Of a stretch of DNA of 64,000 nucleotides, positions 8,088 through 17,641 are shown piece after piece. Location: the NCBI RefSeq assembly GCF_000682735.1, contig NZ_AWFD01000001.1, positions 124,001 through 188,000 of the forward strand, given 5' to 3'. This DNA is from Hyphomonas sp. CY54-11-8. Lineage in GTDB: Bacteria > Pseudomonadota > Alphaproteobacteria > Caulobacterales > Hyphomonadaceae. Below the pieces are notes generated by a model that was not told where the DNA came from, did no database searches, and worked only from the letters and a program-made list of their open reading frames with translations. The translations under genes and the position numbers were made by a program. Position 1 is the first letter of the stretch. Each line of letters begins with the position of its first letter.

Positions 8088-9005
8088 ATGCTTCGCGGCC
8101 TGACAGTCTCCACGATCGTGCACGCGTCCGTCCTTGCGATGGCGGTCTTGTCATGGCCGCACCAGAAGTCGGATTGCGACAAGATGATCGAGCGCCTCCA
8201 GAAGGAGGAACCGGGCCTCGCCCCGGTCGATATCCTGATGCGTATCCCGCAATGCGCCAGCGCAATCGACGTGCCGATCGACTTTGTCGAGATTGGCCTC
8301 GTGACAGACATCGCCCCGGTCCAGAAGGCCGAGGAGCCGCAGGAAGAAGAAGAGGCCGTCCCCGAAGAGGTGGAAGAGGTGCCGGAACCTCCGCCTGAGG
8401 AGGAATCGGCCCCGGAAGAGGAAGAAGTCGTCATTCCGGACGAGGAAGCCGAACCGGAACCGGAGCCTGCGCCAGAACCTGAAAAGAAAGAGCCGCCGCC
8501 CAAGAAGGAAGAGCCCAAGCTGATCGAGAAGCAGAAGCCCGAGGCCTCTGACGATCTCGACTTCCTGAATGAGTTCGAGGACATCCTGAAGGACAAGGCG
8601 CAGGACGAACGCCGCAAGCCGCGCGAGGAAGTTCCACCGCAGATCAACAAGCCGGTTCTGCGCGATGCCCAGGAAACCCGCCCCGGTGCAGGGGAGCGCC
8701 GCGGCAATACCGCTTCGCTCCAGGCCGCCATGCGCCGTCAGATCTATGCCTGCTGGCGCGGCGTGTCCGACCTTCCGAAGGAAGACCAGATTGACGTCCA
8801 GATGCGCGTCACGCTGAACCTCGATGGCACGCTGAAAGGCAATGTTGAGCTGATCAGTCCGCGGTCCCGCCCGATCGGCCGTTCCGGCATTGCCGTGGAC
8901 GTGGCGTTGCGTGCGGTCCGCAAATGTGCCCCTTACCAATTGCCCGAAGACGATTATGACCTGTGGAAAGACATCAATGTCACCGTCAGCCCGACCCAGC
9001 CCTAA
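8088..9005 (+). CDS. tolA: Tol-Pal system protein TolA, with Glu/Pro-rich stalk
   Basis: Inner-membrane-anchored protein that crosses the periplasm to reach Pal and TolB. The N-terminal helix holds a Ser-His pattern (STIVHASVLAM) like the SHLS motif that contacts TolQ/R. A long linker (about residues 80-185) is dominated by Glu, Pro and some Lys, then comes a globular C-terminal domain with paired cysteines (IYACWRG and RKCAPYQLP), as in TolA domain III. At 305 residues it is shorter than E. coli TolA, and the linker is acidic and proline-rich instead of the Ala/Lys/Glu helix. Confidence 0.9.
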   Translation: MLRGLTVSTIVHASVLAMAVLSWPHQKSDCDKMIERLQKEEPGLAPVDILMRIPQCASAIDVPIDFVEIGLVTDIAPVQKAEEPQEEEEAVPEEVEEVPEPPPEEESAPEEEEVVIPDEEAEPEPEPAPEPEKKEPPPKKEEPKLIEKQKPEASDDLDFLNEFEDILKDKAQDERRKPREEVPPQINKPVLRDAQETRPGAGERRGNTASLQAAMRRQIYACWRGVSDLPKEDQIDVQMRVTLNLDGTLKGNVELISPRSRPIGRSGIAVDVALRAVRKCAPYQLPEDDYDLWKDINVTVSPTQP

Positions 9006-9027
9006 CCCCGTTCAAAGGAGGAATCCC

Positions 9028-10389
9028 ATGACCCGCCTGCTGCTTGCCCTGGTGATGGCCTTCACCGCCGCCATCGGACTTGCGCCGAACGCCTCGGCCG
9101 AACTCAAAGTGCTGGTTGAAGGCAGCGGTAATTTCAAACCGACGCCGCTGGCCATTCCGGACTTTGAAGTCCGCGGCGGCACCAATGCCGACCTCGCCCG
9201 CCAGATTGCTGACGTTGTGCGCAACGACCTCGAATCGACCGGCTTGTTCGAAATGCAGAACCCGGCCTCCTTCATCCAGAAGGATCTGTCGATCGACGTT
9301 CAGCCGCGTTTCGCTGACTGGAAGATCATCAAGACCGACGGCCTTGTCGTTGGCGCCTTCGAGGAACTGCCCGATGGCAAGATCGCCGTCTCGTTCCGCC
9401 TTTGGGATGTCTATGCCGGCGATGTCATGCGCATCAACGGCCAGCCGGGTCGCCGCCTGACCACGACGCCGGACAACTGGCGTCGCATCGCACACAAGAT
9501 TGCCGATTCGATCTACACCCGCCTGACAGGCGAAGACCCGTATTTCGACACGCGGATCGTCTACATTGCCGAGACTGGCCCAAAGCTGAACCGTGTGAAG
9601 CGCCTCGCCATCATGGATTCCGACGGTGCCAACCAGCAATACCTCACGCCCGGCACGAACACGGTGCTGACGCCGCGCTTCAGCCCCTCGGCGCAGGAAA
9701 TCACCTACATGTCGTACGAGGGCGGACGGCCGCGCATCTATCTCTTCAACATCGAGACGGGCCGCCAGGAACTGCTGGGCAATTTCCCGGGCATGACCTT
9801 CGCCCCGCGCTTCACGCGCGATGGCGAGAGCGTGCTGCTGACCCAGGCAGAGCGAGGTAACTCCGATCTCTACATCATGAACCTGCAGACACGGCAGTCG
9901 CGCCGCCTGACCGACCACCCGGCGATTGATACCTCGCCGTCGATGTCGCCGGACGGCCGCGCCATCGTGTTCACGTCAGACCGCGGCGGCAGCCCGCAGC
10001 TCTATATCATGAACACGGACGGATCCCCGCGCACCTGCCCGTCGGGGGGCCGCGATGTTGCCTGCCGGATCACCTTCAACAAGGGCCAGTATTCGACTCC
10101 GGTGTGGAGTCCGCGCGGCGACCTCGTCGCCTTCACCAAGCAGCTGGGCGGCAAGTTCTATATCGGCGTGATCGGCACAGATGGCACCGGCGAGCGCCTG
10201 CTGACCGAAGCCTATCTGGACGAAGGTCCGGACTGGTCGCCGAACGGCCGTGTGATCGTTTATTTCCGCGAAAGCCGTCCCGGCGCAGGCCCGCAGCTCT
10301 GGTCGGTCGACCTTTCCGGCCGCAACGAGCGCCGCCTGCAGACCCAAACCGAGGCATCTGACCCGGCCTGGTCGCCGCTTCTGCAGTAA
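9028..10389 (+). CDS. tolB: Tol-Pal system beta-propeller TolB
   Basis: Periplasmic protein that competes with TolA for Pal. The start at 9028 follows an AAAGGAGG ribosome site and opens with a signal peptide ending in NASA (about residue 24). An N-terminal alpha/beta domain is followed by a six-bladed WD40-like propeller with repeats such as PRFSPSAQEITYMS, APRFTRDGESVLLT, SPSMSPDGRAIVFTS and GPDWSPNGRVIVYF. 453 residues matches the family. A hairpin terminator follows, so pal is probably transcribed separately as well. Confidence 0.96.
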   Translation: MTRLLLALVMAFTAAIGLAPNASAELKVLVEGSGNFKPTPLAIPDFEVRGGTNADLARQIADVVRNDLESTGLFEMQNPASFIQKDLSIDVQPRFADWKIIKTDGLVVGAFEELPDGKIAVSFRLWDVYAGDVMRINGQPGRRLTTTPDNWRRIAHKIADSIYTRLTGEDPYFDTRIVYIAETGPKLNRVKRLAIMDSDGANQQYLTPGTNTVLTPRFSPSAQEITYMSYEGGRPRIYLFNIETGRQELLGNFPGMTFAPRFTRDGESVLLTQAERGNSDLYIMNLQTRQSRRLTDHPAIDTSPSMSPDGRAIVFTSDRGGSPQLYIMNTDGSPRTCPSGGRDVACRITFNKGQYSTPVWSPRGDLVAFTKQLGGKFYIGVIGTDGTGERLLTEAYLDEGPDWSPNGRVIVYFRESRPGAGPQLWSVDLSGRNERRLQTQTEASDPAWSPLLQ

Positions 10390-10412
10390 TCTGCTGATTA
10401 TTCTACAGGTTT

Positions 10413-10445
10413 CGCCCCCGATTCTTCGGTCGGGGGCGTTGCTTT
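10413..10445 (+). terminator. Intrinsic terminator after tolB
   Basis: CGCCCCCG (10413-10420) pairs with CGGGGGCG (10431-10438) around a 10-base loop and is followed by the T-rich ttgcttt. It lies 24 bp past the tolB stop and separates tolQRAB from pal. Confidence 0.75.
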
Positions 10446-10496
10446 AGGGAGACAGCACGAAAATCTTTGTGTAAAAGGCCACACGCAGCAGCTTGC

Positions 10497-10528
10497 GCCC
10501 GATTGTTGCCGGAATTCGGCCCGATTGT
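10497..10528. repeat. Direct repeat GCCCGATTGT x2 upstream of pal
   Basis: The ten-base word GCCCGATTGT occurs at 10497-10506 and again at 10519-10528, 22 bp apart on the same face of the helix, about 90 bp before the pal ATG. It could be a tandem operator. No known regulator consensus was recognised. Confidence 0.35.
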
Positions 10529-10617
10529 GGAAGCACCACCGGTCGTTCGCCGGCTGCTGGTAATACAGAGGCCGCAAGGCGTCACCAAGCTCAGGACATC
10601 CAGGGGAGTCTGACTGA

Positions 10618-11163
10618 ATGAAATCTTATCTCAAAATCTCCACAGCAGCCGCTGTGCTTATCGCCCTCGGCGCCTGCGCATCGCAACCCGAGCCGCCGCC
10701 GCCGGTCGAAGAAGCACCGCCGGTAGAACAGCCAGCACCGCCTCCGCCGCCTCCGCCGGCACCGGTGGTCGAAGAACCGACTGGCCCGGCACCGGGTTCG
10801 CTTGAAGATTTCCGCGTGAACGTGGGTGAGCGCGTCTATTTCGATCTCGACGAATACCGTCTGGACCCCGACGATCAGGAAATCCTGAAGCTGCAGGCCG
10901 CATGGCTGCAGTCCTATCCGTCGGTCCGCATCATGGTCGCCGGCAACTGCGACGAGCGCGGCACGCGTGAATACAACCTCGCCCTTGGCGAGCGCCGCGC
11001 TTCGGTCGTGAAGGATTATCTGGTCTCGCTCGGCGTTGATCCGTCGCGCATCGACACGATTTCCTACGGCAAGGAACGTCCGATCGCTGCCGGTTCGGAC
11101 GAAGCTTCCTGGGCTCTGAACCGTAACGGGTTCACGCAGATTGTTTCGGGCACCACCAGCTAA
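10618..11163 (+). CDS. pal: Peptidoglycan-associated lipoprotein Pal (copy 1)
   Basis: Outer-membrane lipoprotein that binds peptidoglycan and interacts with TolA and TolB. Lipobox LGACASQ (Cys about residue 20) is followed by a Pro/Glu-rich linker (about residues 24-60) and an OmpA-C-like domain with VYFDLDEY, GNCDERGTREYNLALGERRA and DTISYGKERP, the classic Pal signature. 181 residues. It is followed by a strong terminator and a second pal gene. The C-terminal domains of the two copies are nearly the same, while the linkers differ completely. Confidence 0.96.
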   Translation: MKSYLKISTAAAVLIALGACASQPEPPPPVEEAPPVEQPAPPPPPPPAPVVEEPTGPAPGSLEDFRVNVGERVYFDLDEYRLDPDDQEILKLQAAWLQSYPSVRIMVAGNCDERGTREYNLALGERRASVVKDYLVSLGVDPSRIDTISYGKERPIAAGSDEASWALNRNGFTQIVSGTTS

Positions 11164-11187
11164 CGAAACATTTCAAATCAGCAATAC

Positions 11188-11225
11188 GCAGCCGGGTGCC
11201 ACATTGTGGCCCCGGCTGTTTTGTT
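11188..11225 (+). terminator. Intrinsic terminator after pal copy 1
   Basis: CAGCCGGG (11189-11196) pairs with CCCGGCTG (11211-11218), followed by TTTTGTT. The loop TGCCACATTGTGG can pair partly with itself. A near-copy of this hairpin (29 of 31 bases) lies after pal copy 2 at 11843-11873. Confidence 0.8.
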
Positions 11226-11282
11226 AGGAGCAGGGAATTTGTGCGCCCCCCTGTCTCTGTTTTCATCATGAAAGGCATGTCC

Positions 11283-11801
11283 ATGAACATCCGCACCGCA
11301 TCTGTTCTCGCAGGTGCATCGCTCATCCTGCTCGGCGCCTGCGCGTCCAAGCCGGCCCCGATCACCGAAGGCACCACCGAAACCGTGGTCGAAGACGTCC
11401 AGACCGTCGATACCGGCGATGTCGATGACGGCACCGTTGGCCAGATGGCACAGGCTCCGGCCCTCGGCGACCGCGTTTATTTCGACCTGGATGGCGATTC
11501 GCTCGACGGCGACGACCAGTCCCTGTTGAAACAGCACGCCCTGAAATACACGCAGGACCCGTCGGTCCGCGTCCTCGTTGCCGGCAACTGCGACGAGCGT
11601 GGCACGCGTGAATACAACCTCGCCCTTGGCGAGCGCCGCGCCGCCACCGTGAAAGACTATCTTGTCAGTCTCGGCATCTCGCCGAACCGCATTGACACGA
11701 TCTCCTACGGCAAGGAACGTCCGATCGCGGCCGGCTCCGATGAGGCTTCCTGGGCCATGAACCGGAACGGGTTCATCCAGGTCGTTTCGCCGAACAGCTG
11801 A
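11283..11801 (+). CDS. Second Pal-type OmpA-C lipoprotein (tandem pal paralog)
   Basis: 172 residues from the ATG at 11283. Lipobox LLGACASK (Cys about residue 20), a short acidic Thr/Val/Asp linker instead of the Pro-rich one of copy 1, then the same OmpA-C-like peptidoglycan-binding domain (VYFDLDGD, GNCDERGTREYNLALGERRA, DTISYGKERP). A 62-bp stretch (11580-11641) differs from pal copy 1 (10939-11000) at one base, indicating recent duplication or gene conversion. In-frame starts further upstream are rejected because they begin inside the terminator of copy 1. It may be a redundant Pal or a form with a different reach through the periplasm. Confidence 0.9.
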   Translation: MNIRTASVLAGASLILLGACASKPAPITEGTTETVVEDVQTVDTGDVDDGTVGQMAQAPALGDRVYFDLDGDSLDGDDQSLLKQHALKYTQDPSVRVLVAGNCDERGTREYNLALGERRAATVKDYLVSLGISPNRIDTISYGKERPIAAGSDEASWAMNRNGFIQVVSPNS

Positions 11802-11841
11802 AGCCGGTTGCCCTTTCAGGGCACCTGATTCACAAAGAATT

Positions 11842-11880
11842 TGCAGCCGGGTGCCATATTTTGGCCCCGGCTGCATTACT
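11842..11880 (+). terminator. Hairpin after pal copy 2 (duplicate of the copy 1 terminator)
   Basis: TGCAGCCGGG (11842-11851) pairs with CCCGGCTGCA (11866-11875). The following bases (ttactatgg) are less T-rich than after copy 1, so termination may be leaky and allow read-through into cpoB, whose ATG is 37 bases on. Confidence 0.55.
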
Positions 11881-11911
11881 ATGGTCGCGCAAAATCCGGA
11901 GACATTTGCTC

Positions 11912-12964
11912 ATGTTCAAGACCCCGGCCCTGGCACTTGCCAGCTTCCTGCTTATTGCTGCGCCCGCTGTTGCCCAGCGTGGCGCCCCGATCACGCAGGG
12001 CACGACAAGCCTCGATCTGGCTGACCAGATTGCCCAGGCTCGCCAGCTGAGCGCGGACACCAAGGTACAGGTCAATGCCGTGTCCAGCGACCTGATGACC
12101 CTGACGGGCCGGGTCGAGACGCTGGAATTCCAGCTGCAGCAGGCCCGCAACGACAATGAGACGCTGGTCAATGACAATGAGGCCCTCGCCCGCGAGATCA
12201 ACGCCCTGAAGAATGAGCTGCGCGCCCAGTCGCGCGCCATTCAGGACCTGCAGGCCCGGTCGCTCGGCATGGATCCTCCGGAAGGGGAAGCGGCCTCCAG
12301 CCTGTCCGATTATCCGGGCGCGGCTTCATCGGATCCGTACGCGGCGTCGGCCGCGCCAGCTGCGACTTCACCGGCGCCGCAATCCATGACCGGCAGCATG
12401 TCCCGCACCGCGACCGTGGAACCGGAAACCTCCGGCCCGAAACGTCTCCTGCCGCGCTCAGGCGCCACGGAAGCCGCAGAAGGCCCGGCCGCGATCGACA
12501 CGACGCCCGCCAATGCCGTCCCGCCCGGCGCACCGCAGGGCTCGCTCGGCACCCTGCCGGCCAGCGCCCTTCCGGGAGAAGCCGGTCCGCTGTTTGCCGC
12601 CGCCAAGGCGAAACTGGTCCAGTTCGACTATGCTGGCGCCGAACAGGCTTTCCGCGCCTTCCTCGATGATTTCGGCAACGATCCGCAGGCCGGCGAAGCG
12701 CATTACTGGTTGGCCGAGTCGCTTTACCAGCAGAAGGCCTATGCCGAATCCGGTGCGGCCTACACAACGATGATCCGGTCGTATCCGGATGATCCGCGTG
12801 CCCCGGACGCGCTGGTGAAACTTGCCCGGTCGATGCGTCTCATTGGCGACAAGGACAAGGCTTGCGTGGCCCTCGATACGCTGCCGAAGCGCTATCCGAA
12901 CGCTTCCGGCGTGACGCGGGATCTGGCCGCCGTCGAACGGACCCGCTCAGGTTGCGACAATTAG
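11912..12964 (+). CDS. cpoB: Tol-Pal accessory coiled-coil/TPR protein CpoB (YbgF)
   Basis: Periplasmic coordinator of Tol-Pal and peptidoglycan synthesis during division. The ATG at 11912 begins a signal peptide (AVAQ at about residue 20). Residues about 30-105 are a heptad coiled coil for trimerisation (LQQARNDNETLVNDNEALA). A low-complexity Ser/Ala/Pro linker follows, then C-terminal tetratricopeptide repeats (FAAAKAKLVQFDYAGAEQAF, HYWLAESLYQQKAYAESG, PDALVKLARSMRLIGD). 350 residues. The tilS frame probably starts just inside its 3' end. Confidence 0.92.
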   Translation: MFKTPALALASFLLIAAPAVAQRGAPITQGTTSLDLADQIAQARQLSADTKVQVNAVSSDLMTLTGRVETLEFQLQQARNDNETLVNDNEALAREINALKNELRAQSRAIQDLQARSLGMDPPEGEAASSLSDYPGAASSDPYAASAAPAATSPAPQSMTGSMSRTATVEPETSGPKRLLPRSGATEAAEGPAAIDTTPANAVPPGAPQGSLGTLPASALPGEAGPLFAAAKAKLVQFDYAGAEQAFRAFLDDFGNDPQAGEAHYWLAESLYQQKAYAESGAAYTTMIRSYPDDPRAPDALVKLARSMRLIGDKDKACVALDTLPKRYPNASGVTRDLAAVERTRSGCDN

Positions 12965-14007
12965 AGGCCCCCTCAGTCCCGGAGGGCCTGACGGAGTCAT
13001 TTGACCAGCTATGCCGCTTTGCTGCGGGGCCTGTCTGCGTTGCGGTCTCCGGGGGAGGGGACTCGCTTGCCCTCCTGCTGATTGCGGCGGACTGGGCCCG
13101 GAAAAGCGGACGCAGCGTCCTTGCATTCACCGTGGATCATGGCCTGCGCCCCGAAGCCGCCGATGAAGCCCGTTTCGTCGCCGGTGCCGCCGCCCGGCTG
13201 GGCGTTGCGCACCGCATGCTGCGCTGGCAGGCGCCCCGCGCCGGTCAGGCAAAGGCCCGGATGGCCCGCCACGACCTGCTTTCCGCTGCTGCCCGTGAAG
13301 CAGGCAGCGTGATGATCCTCACCGCGCATACAGAAGATGATCAGGCAGAAACCTTTCTGATCCGCGCCCGGGCTGGTTCCGGCTGGTACGGGCTGGCGGG
13401 CATCCAGCCGCTGTCCCTGTCGCCTGCAGAGACGCATGGCGTGCCGGTTTTCCTGGCCCGCCCGCTGCTAGCCATACCGCGCGCTGCCCTGCGGGACCTG
13501 CTGCGTGCCAACGGGCAGGACTGGGTCGAGGATCCGTCGAATGACAATCCGGCCTATGAGCGCGTCCGCATGCGCCGTCTGCTGGCTGCTGACCCGGTCC
13601 TGCGTACGCGGGTGCTGGCCATCCAGGACAGACTGCAGCTGTTGCGGCAGGTGCAGGACCGGGCGCTGGCCCGCTGGCTGTCGGAAGAGGTCGAGACCCG
13701 CCCGGACGGGACGCTGAGAGCGCCCCTGCCGCTGCCGCCGGGCGAACGGGGAGACCGGGCGCTCGCCGCCCTGATCACGCTCGCCAGCGGCCGTACACGG
13801 CCTGTGCGATCCGATGCCTTGTCCCGGCTCACACACCGCATTGCGCACCCCGATACGTTGCGGCCGGCAACCCTCGGCGGTGCGGCCGTCTGGATCAAAA
13901 ACGGGAACCTCAAAGCGGTCGCGGAACACAAGCTGCCGCCAGAGCAGGTTAACGCAATCCCTGCGCGACTTTCGGCCATGGTCACCGCCTGTTTAGGTGA
14001 AATGTGA
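12952..14007 (+). CDS. tilS: tRNA(Ile)-lysidine synthase
   Basis: Ligates lysine to C34 of tRNA-Ile(CAU), changing its decoding from AUG to AUA; essential. The PP-loop ATPase motif SGGGDSLALLL is near residue 25, and the conserved VDHGLRPEA, HTEDDQAET and VEDPSNDNPAYERVRMR blocks follow. The start is uncertain: no ATG lies near the N-terminal conservation. TTG at 12952, overlapping cpoB by 13 bp, gives about 351 residues. A larger frame reaching back to 12862 would overlap cpoB by about 100 bp. The PP-loop and GxxxR features are intact. Confidence 0.88.
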   Translation: MRQLEAPSVPEGLTESFDQLCRFAAGPVCVAVSGGGDSLALLLIAADWARKSGRSVLAFTVDHGLRPEAADEARFVAGAAARLGVAHRMLRWQAPRAGQAKARMARHDLLSAAAREAGSVMILTAHTEDDQAETFLIRARAGSGWYGLAGIQPLSLSPAETHGVPVFLARPLLAIPRAALRDLLRANGQDWVEDPSNDNPAYERVRMRRLLAADPVLRTRVLAIQDRLQLLRQVQDRALARWLSEEVETRPDGTLRAPLPLPPGERGDRALAALITLASGRTRPVRSDALSRLTHRIAHPDTLRPATLGGAAVWIKNGNLKAVAEHKLPPEQVNAIPARLSAMVTACLGEM

Positions 14008-14101
14008 GATAAAATGTCCACGGCGCAGCTAAAGAGTCGTTTTTCGGCCCCGGTGGCCCTATGTTATCTGTCGAGAAGCTTTCCAAACTGAGAGAGATGA
14101 A

Positions 14102-16030
<1,929 letters not shown>

Positions 16031-16052
16031 TCTGCAGGAAAATCCTGAATTG

Positions 16053-16083
16053 AGGCGCTGCCATGCCGGCAGCGCCTTTTTTC
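16053..16083 (+). terminator. Intrinsic terminator after ftsH
   Basis: AGGCGCTGCC (16053-16062) pairs with GGCAGCGCCT (16068-16077), a 10-bp stem with a five-base loop, followed by six T. It is 23 bp beyond the ftsH stop. Confidence 0.9.
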
Positions 16084-16160
16084 GTCGCCTGGCCCGGGTT
16101 CGAATTGTCGCGGGGGTAGACTGGCGCAATCGAAATACAGTCTTGCTGTACCTCAAGGAT

Positions 16161-16175
16161 TGCTGCACTGCAGCA
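16161..16175. repeat. Short inverted repeat TGCTGC-act-GCAGCA before the GNAT gene
   Basis: A perfect 6-bp inverted repeat around three bases, 58 bp before the GNAT ATG, followed by tttt. It could be an operator or a weak terminator; no further support is visible. Confidence 0.25.
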
Positions 16176-16232
16176 TTTTGGTTTCTAAAGGGCATCATTC
16201 GGTCGGAACAGTCAGGCAGGCGGGAGGGCGCA

Positions 16233-16847
16233 ATGCCCATCAAACCGGTAGACATCGTCCTCTCCAACGGGGTGGAAGTCATTCTGCGCCCGGCCGGGCC
16301 GGAGGATGAACCGCGGTTCGAGCATATCGTGGCGAACATGTCGGAAGAGTCGCGTTACCTGCGCTTCTTCTCAGGCGCCAAGGTCATTCCGAAATCGATT
16401 ATCCACGCGCTCGCCGATGCGGACGGGCACCGCCACATCGCCTGGGCGGCGGCACTCAAGAACGAGCCGGGCCAGCCTTTTATCGCCGCGGCCCACGCGA
16501 TCCGCACCACGAATGAACTGGAAGAAGCCGAGCTCGCCATGGGCGTACTGGACGCCTATCACGCGCAGGGTCTGTCCCGCATGCTGATCGCTTGCGTGGC
16601 GCTCTGCTGTCATGCTGAAGGGATCATCACGCTGGAAGCGGAGACGCTGCCGGAGAACCGCAAGGCCAACAGCCTGTTCAAGGCGCTCGGCGGGCATGTG
16701 ATCCGGCCGATGCCACCGACCACGATGTGGCAGTTCCATGTCGGCGAACTGATCAGCGTGCTGCGCGCCATGGAAACCCCGCGAGGGCTCCGCGAGGTGT
16801 TCCGGATCAATGGCGCGGAAGACGAAGGCCTGACGGACGAGTCTTAA
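16233..16847 (+). CDS. GNAT family N-acetyltransferase
   Basis: 204 residues from ATG 16233, which follows a cgggagggcg ribosome site. The acetyl-CoA-binding loop appears as [14 protein letters not shown] (Q/R-x-x-G-x-G/A type) around residue 110, after the beta-strand block AELAMGVL. N-terminal [18 protein letters not shown] is typical of the RimJ/PatZ-like branch that acts on protein or small-molecule amines. Substrate unknown. The TAA stop is shared in the palindrome TTAA (16844-16847) with the sdhB stop on the other strand. Confidence 0.82.
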   Translation: MPIKPVDIVLSNGVEVILRPAGPEDEPRFEHIVANMSEESRYLRFFSGAKVIPKSIIHALADADGHRHIAWAAALKNEPGQPFIAAAHAIRTTNELEEAELAMGVLDAYHAQGLSRMLIACVALCCHAEGIITLEAETLPENRKANSLFKALGGHVIRPMPPTTMWQFHVGELISVLRAMETPRGLREVFRINGAEDEGLTDES

Positions 16848-17626
16848 GAGACCCGTTCCACCATCATGTGCTTGATCTTGGCGATGGCCTTGGCCGGGTT
16901 CAGGCCTTTCGGGCAGACCTGCGCACAGTTCATGATCGTGTGGCAACGATAGAGCTTGAACGGGTCTTCCAGATCGTCGAGGCGCTCGCCGGTGGCTTCG
17001 TCGCGGCTATCGATCAGCCAGCGATAGGCCTGCAGCAGGGCGGCCGGGCCGAGATACTTGTCGCCATTCCACCAGTAGGACGGGCAGGACGTCGAGCAGG
17101 AGGCACAGAGGATACACTCGTAAAGGCCGTTCAGCTCTTCGCGGTCAGCCTCGGACTGTTTCCATTCCTTCTCCGGCGCCGGCGTGTCCGTTTTCAGGTA
17201 CGGCTGCACATAGGCGTGCTGGGCGTAGAAATTGGTCAGGTCCGGGATCAGGTCGCGCACCACCGGCTGCGAGGGCAGGGGGCTGATCGTGATCACGCCC
17301 TTCGGCAGGTCGTCGAAGCCCTTGGTGCAGGCGATCGTGTTGCGCCCGGCAATGTTCATTGCACAGGAACCGCAAACGCCTTCCCGGCATGAGCGGCGGA
17401 AGGCCAGCGTCGGGTCGATATTGTTCTTGATGTAGAGCAGGACGTCCAGGATCATCGTCCCGGCCTTGTCCATGTCCACCCAATAGGTGTCCCAGCGCGG
17501 ATTGCCGCCTTCTTCCGGATTGTAGCGATAGATCCGGAACTGGCGGAGATTGGTCGCGCCCTGCGGCTTCGGCCAGGTCTTGCCTTTGCGGACCGTGGAA
17601 TTCTTGGGAAGCGTAAGCTGTACCAT
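16844..17626 (-). CDS. sdhB: Succinate dehydrogenase iron-sulfur subunit
   Basis: Carries electrons from FAD of SdhA to ubiquinone in complex II. 260 residues with the [2Fe-2S] ligand set [13 protein letters not shown], then [16 protein letters not shown] and [21 protein letters not shown] for the [4Fe-4S] and [3Fe-4S] clusters. Last gene of the minus-strand sdhCDAB operon, 15 bp after sdhA. It ends on a stop palindrome shared with the convergent GNAT gene. Confidence 0.97.
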   Translation of the reverse strand: MVQLTLPKNSTVRKGKTWPKPQGATNLRQFRIYRYNPEEGGNPRWDTYWVDMDKAGTMILDVLLYIKNNIDPTLAFRRSCREGVCGSCAMNIAGRNTIACTKGFDDLPKGVITISPLPSQPVVRDLIPDLTNFYAQHAYVQPYLKTDTPAPEKEWKQSEADREELNGLYECILCASCSTSCPSYWWNGDKYLGPAALLQAYRWLIDSRDEATGERLDDLEDPFKLYRCHTIMNCAQVCPKGLNPAKAIAKIKHMMVERVS

Positions 17627-17641
17627 GTTCGTGCGGTCCTC

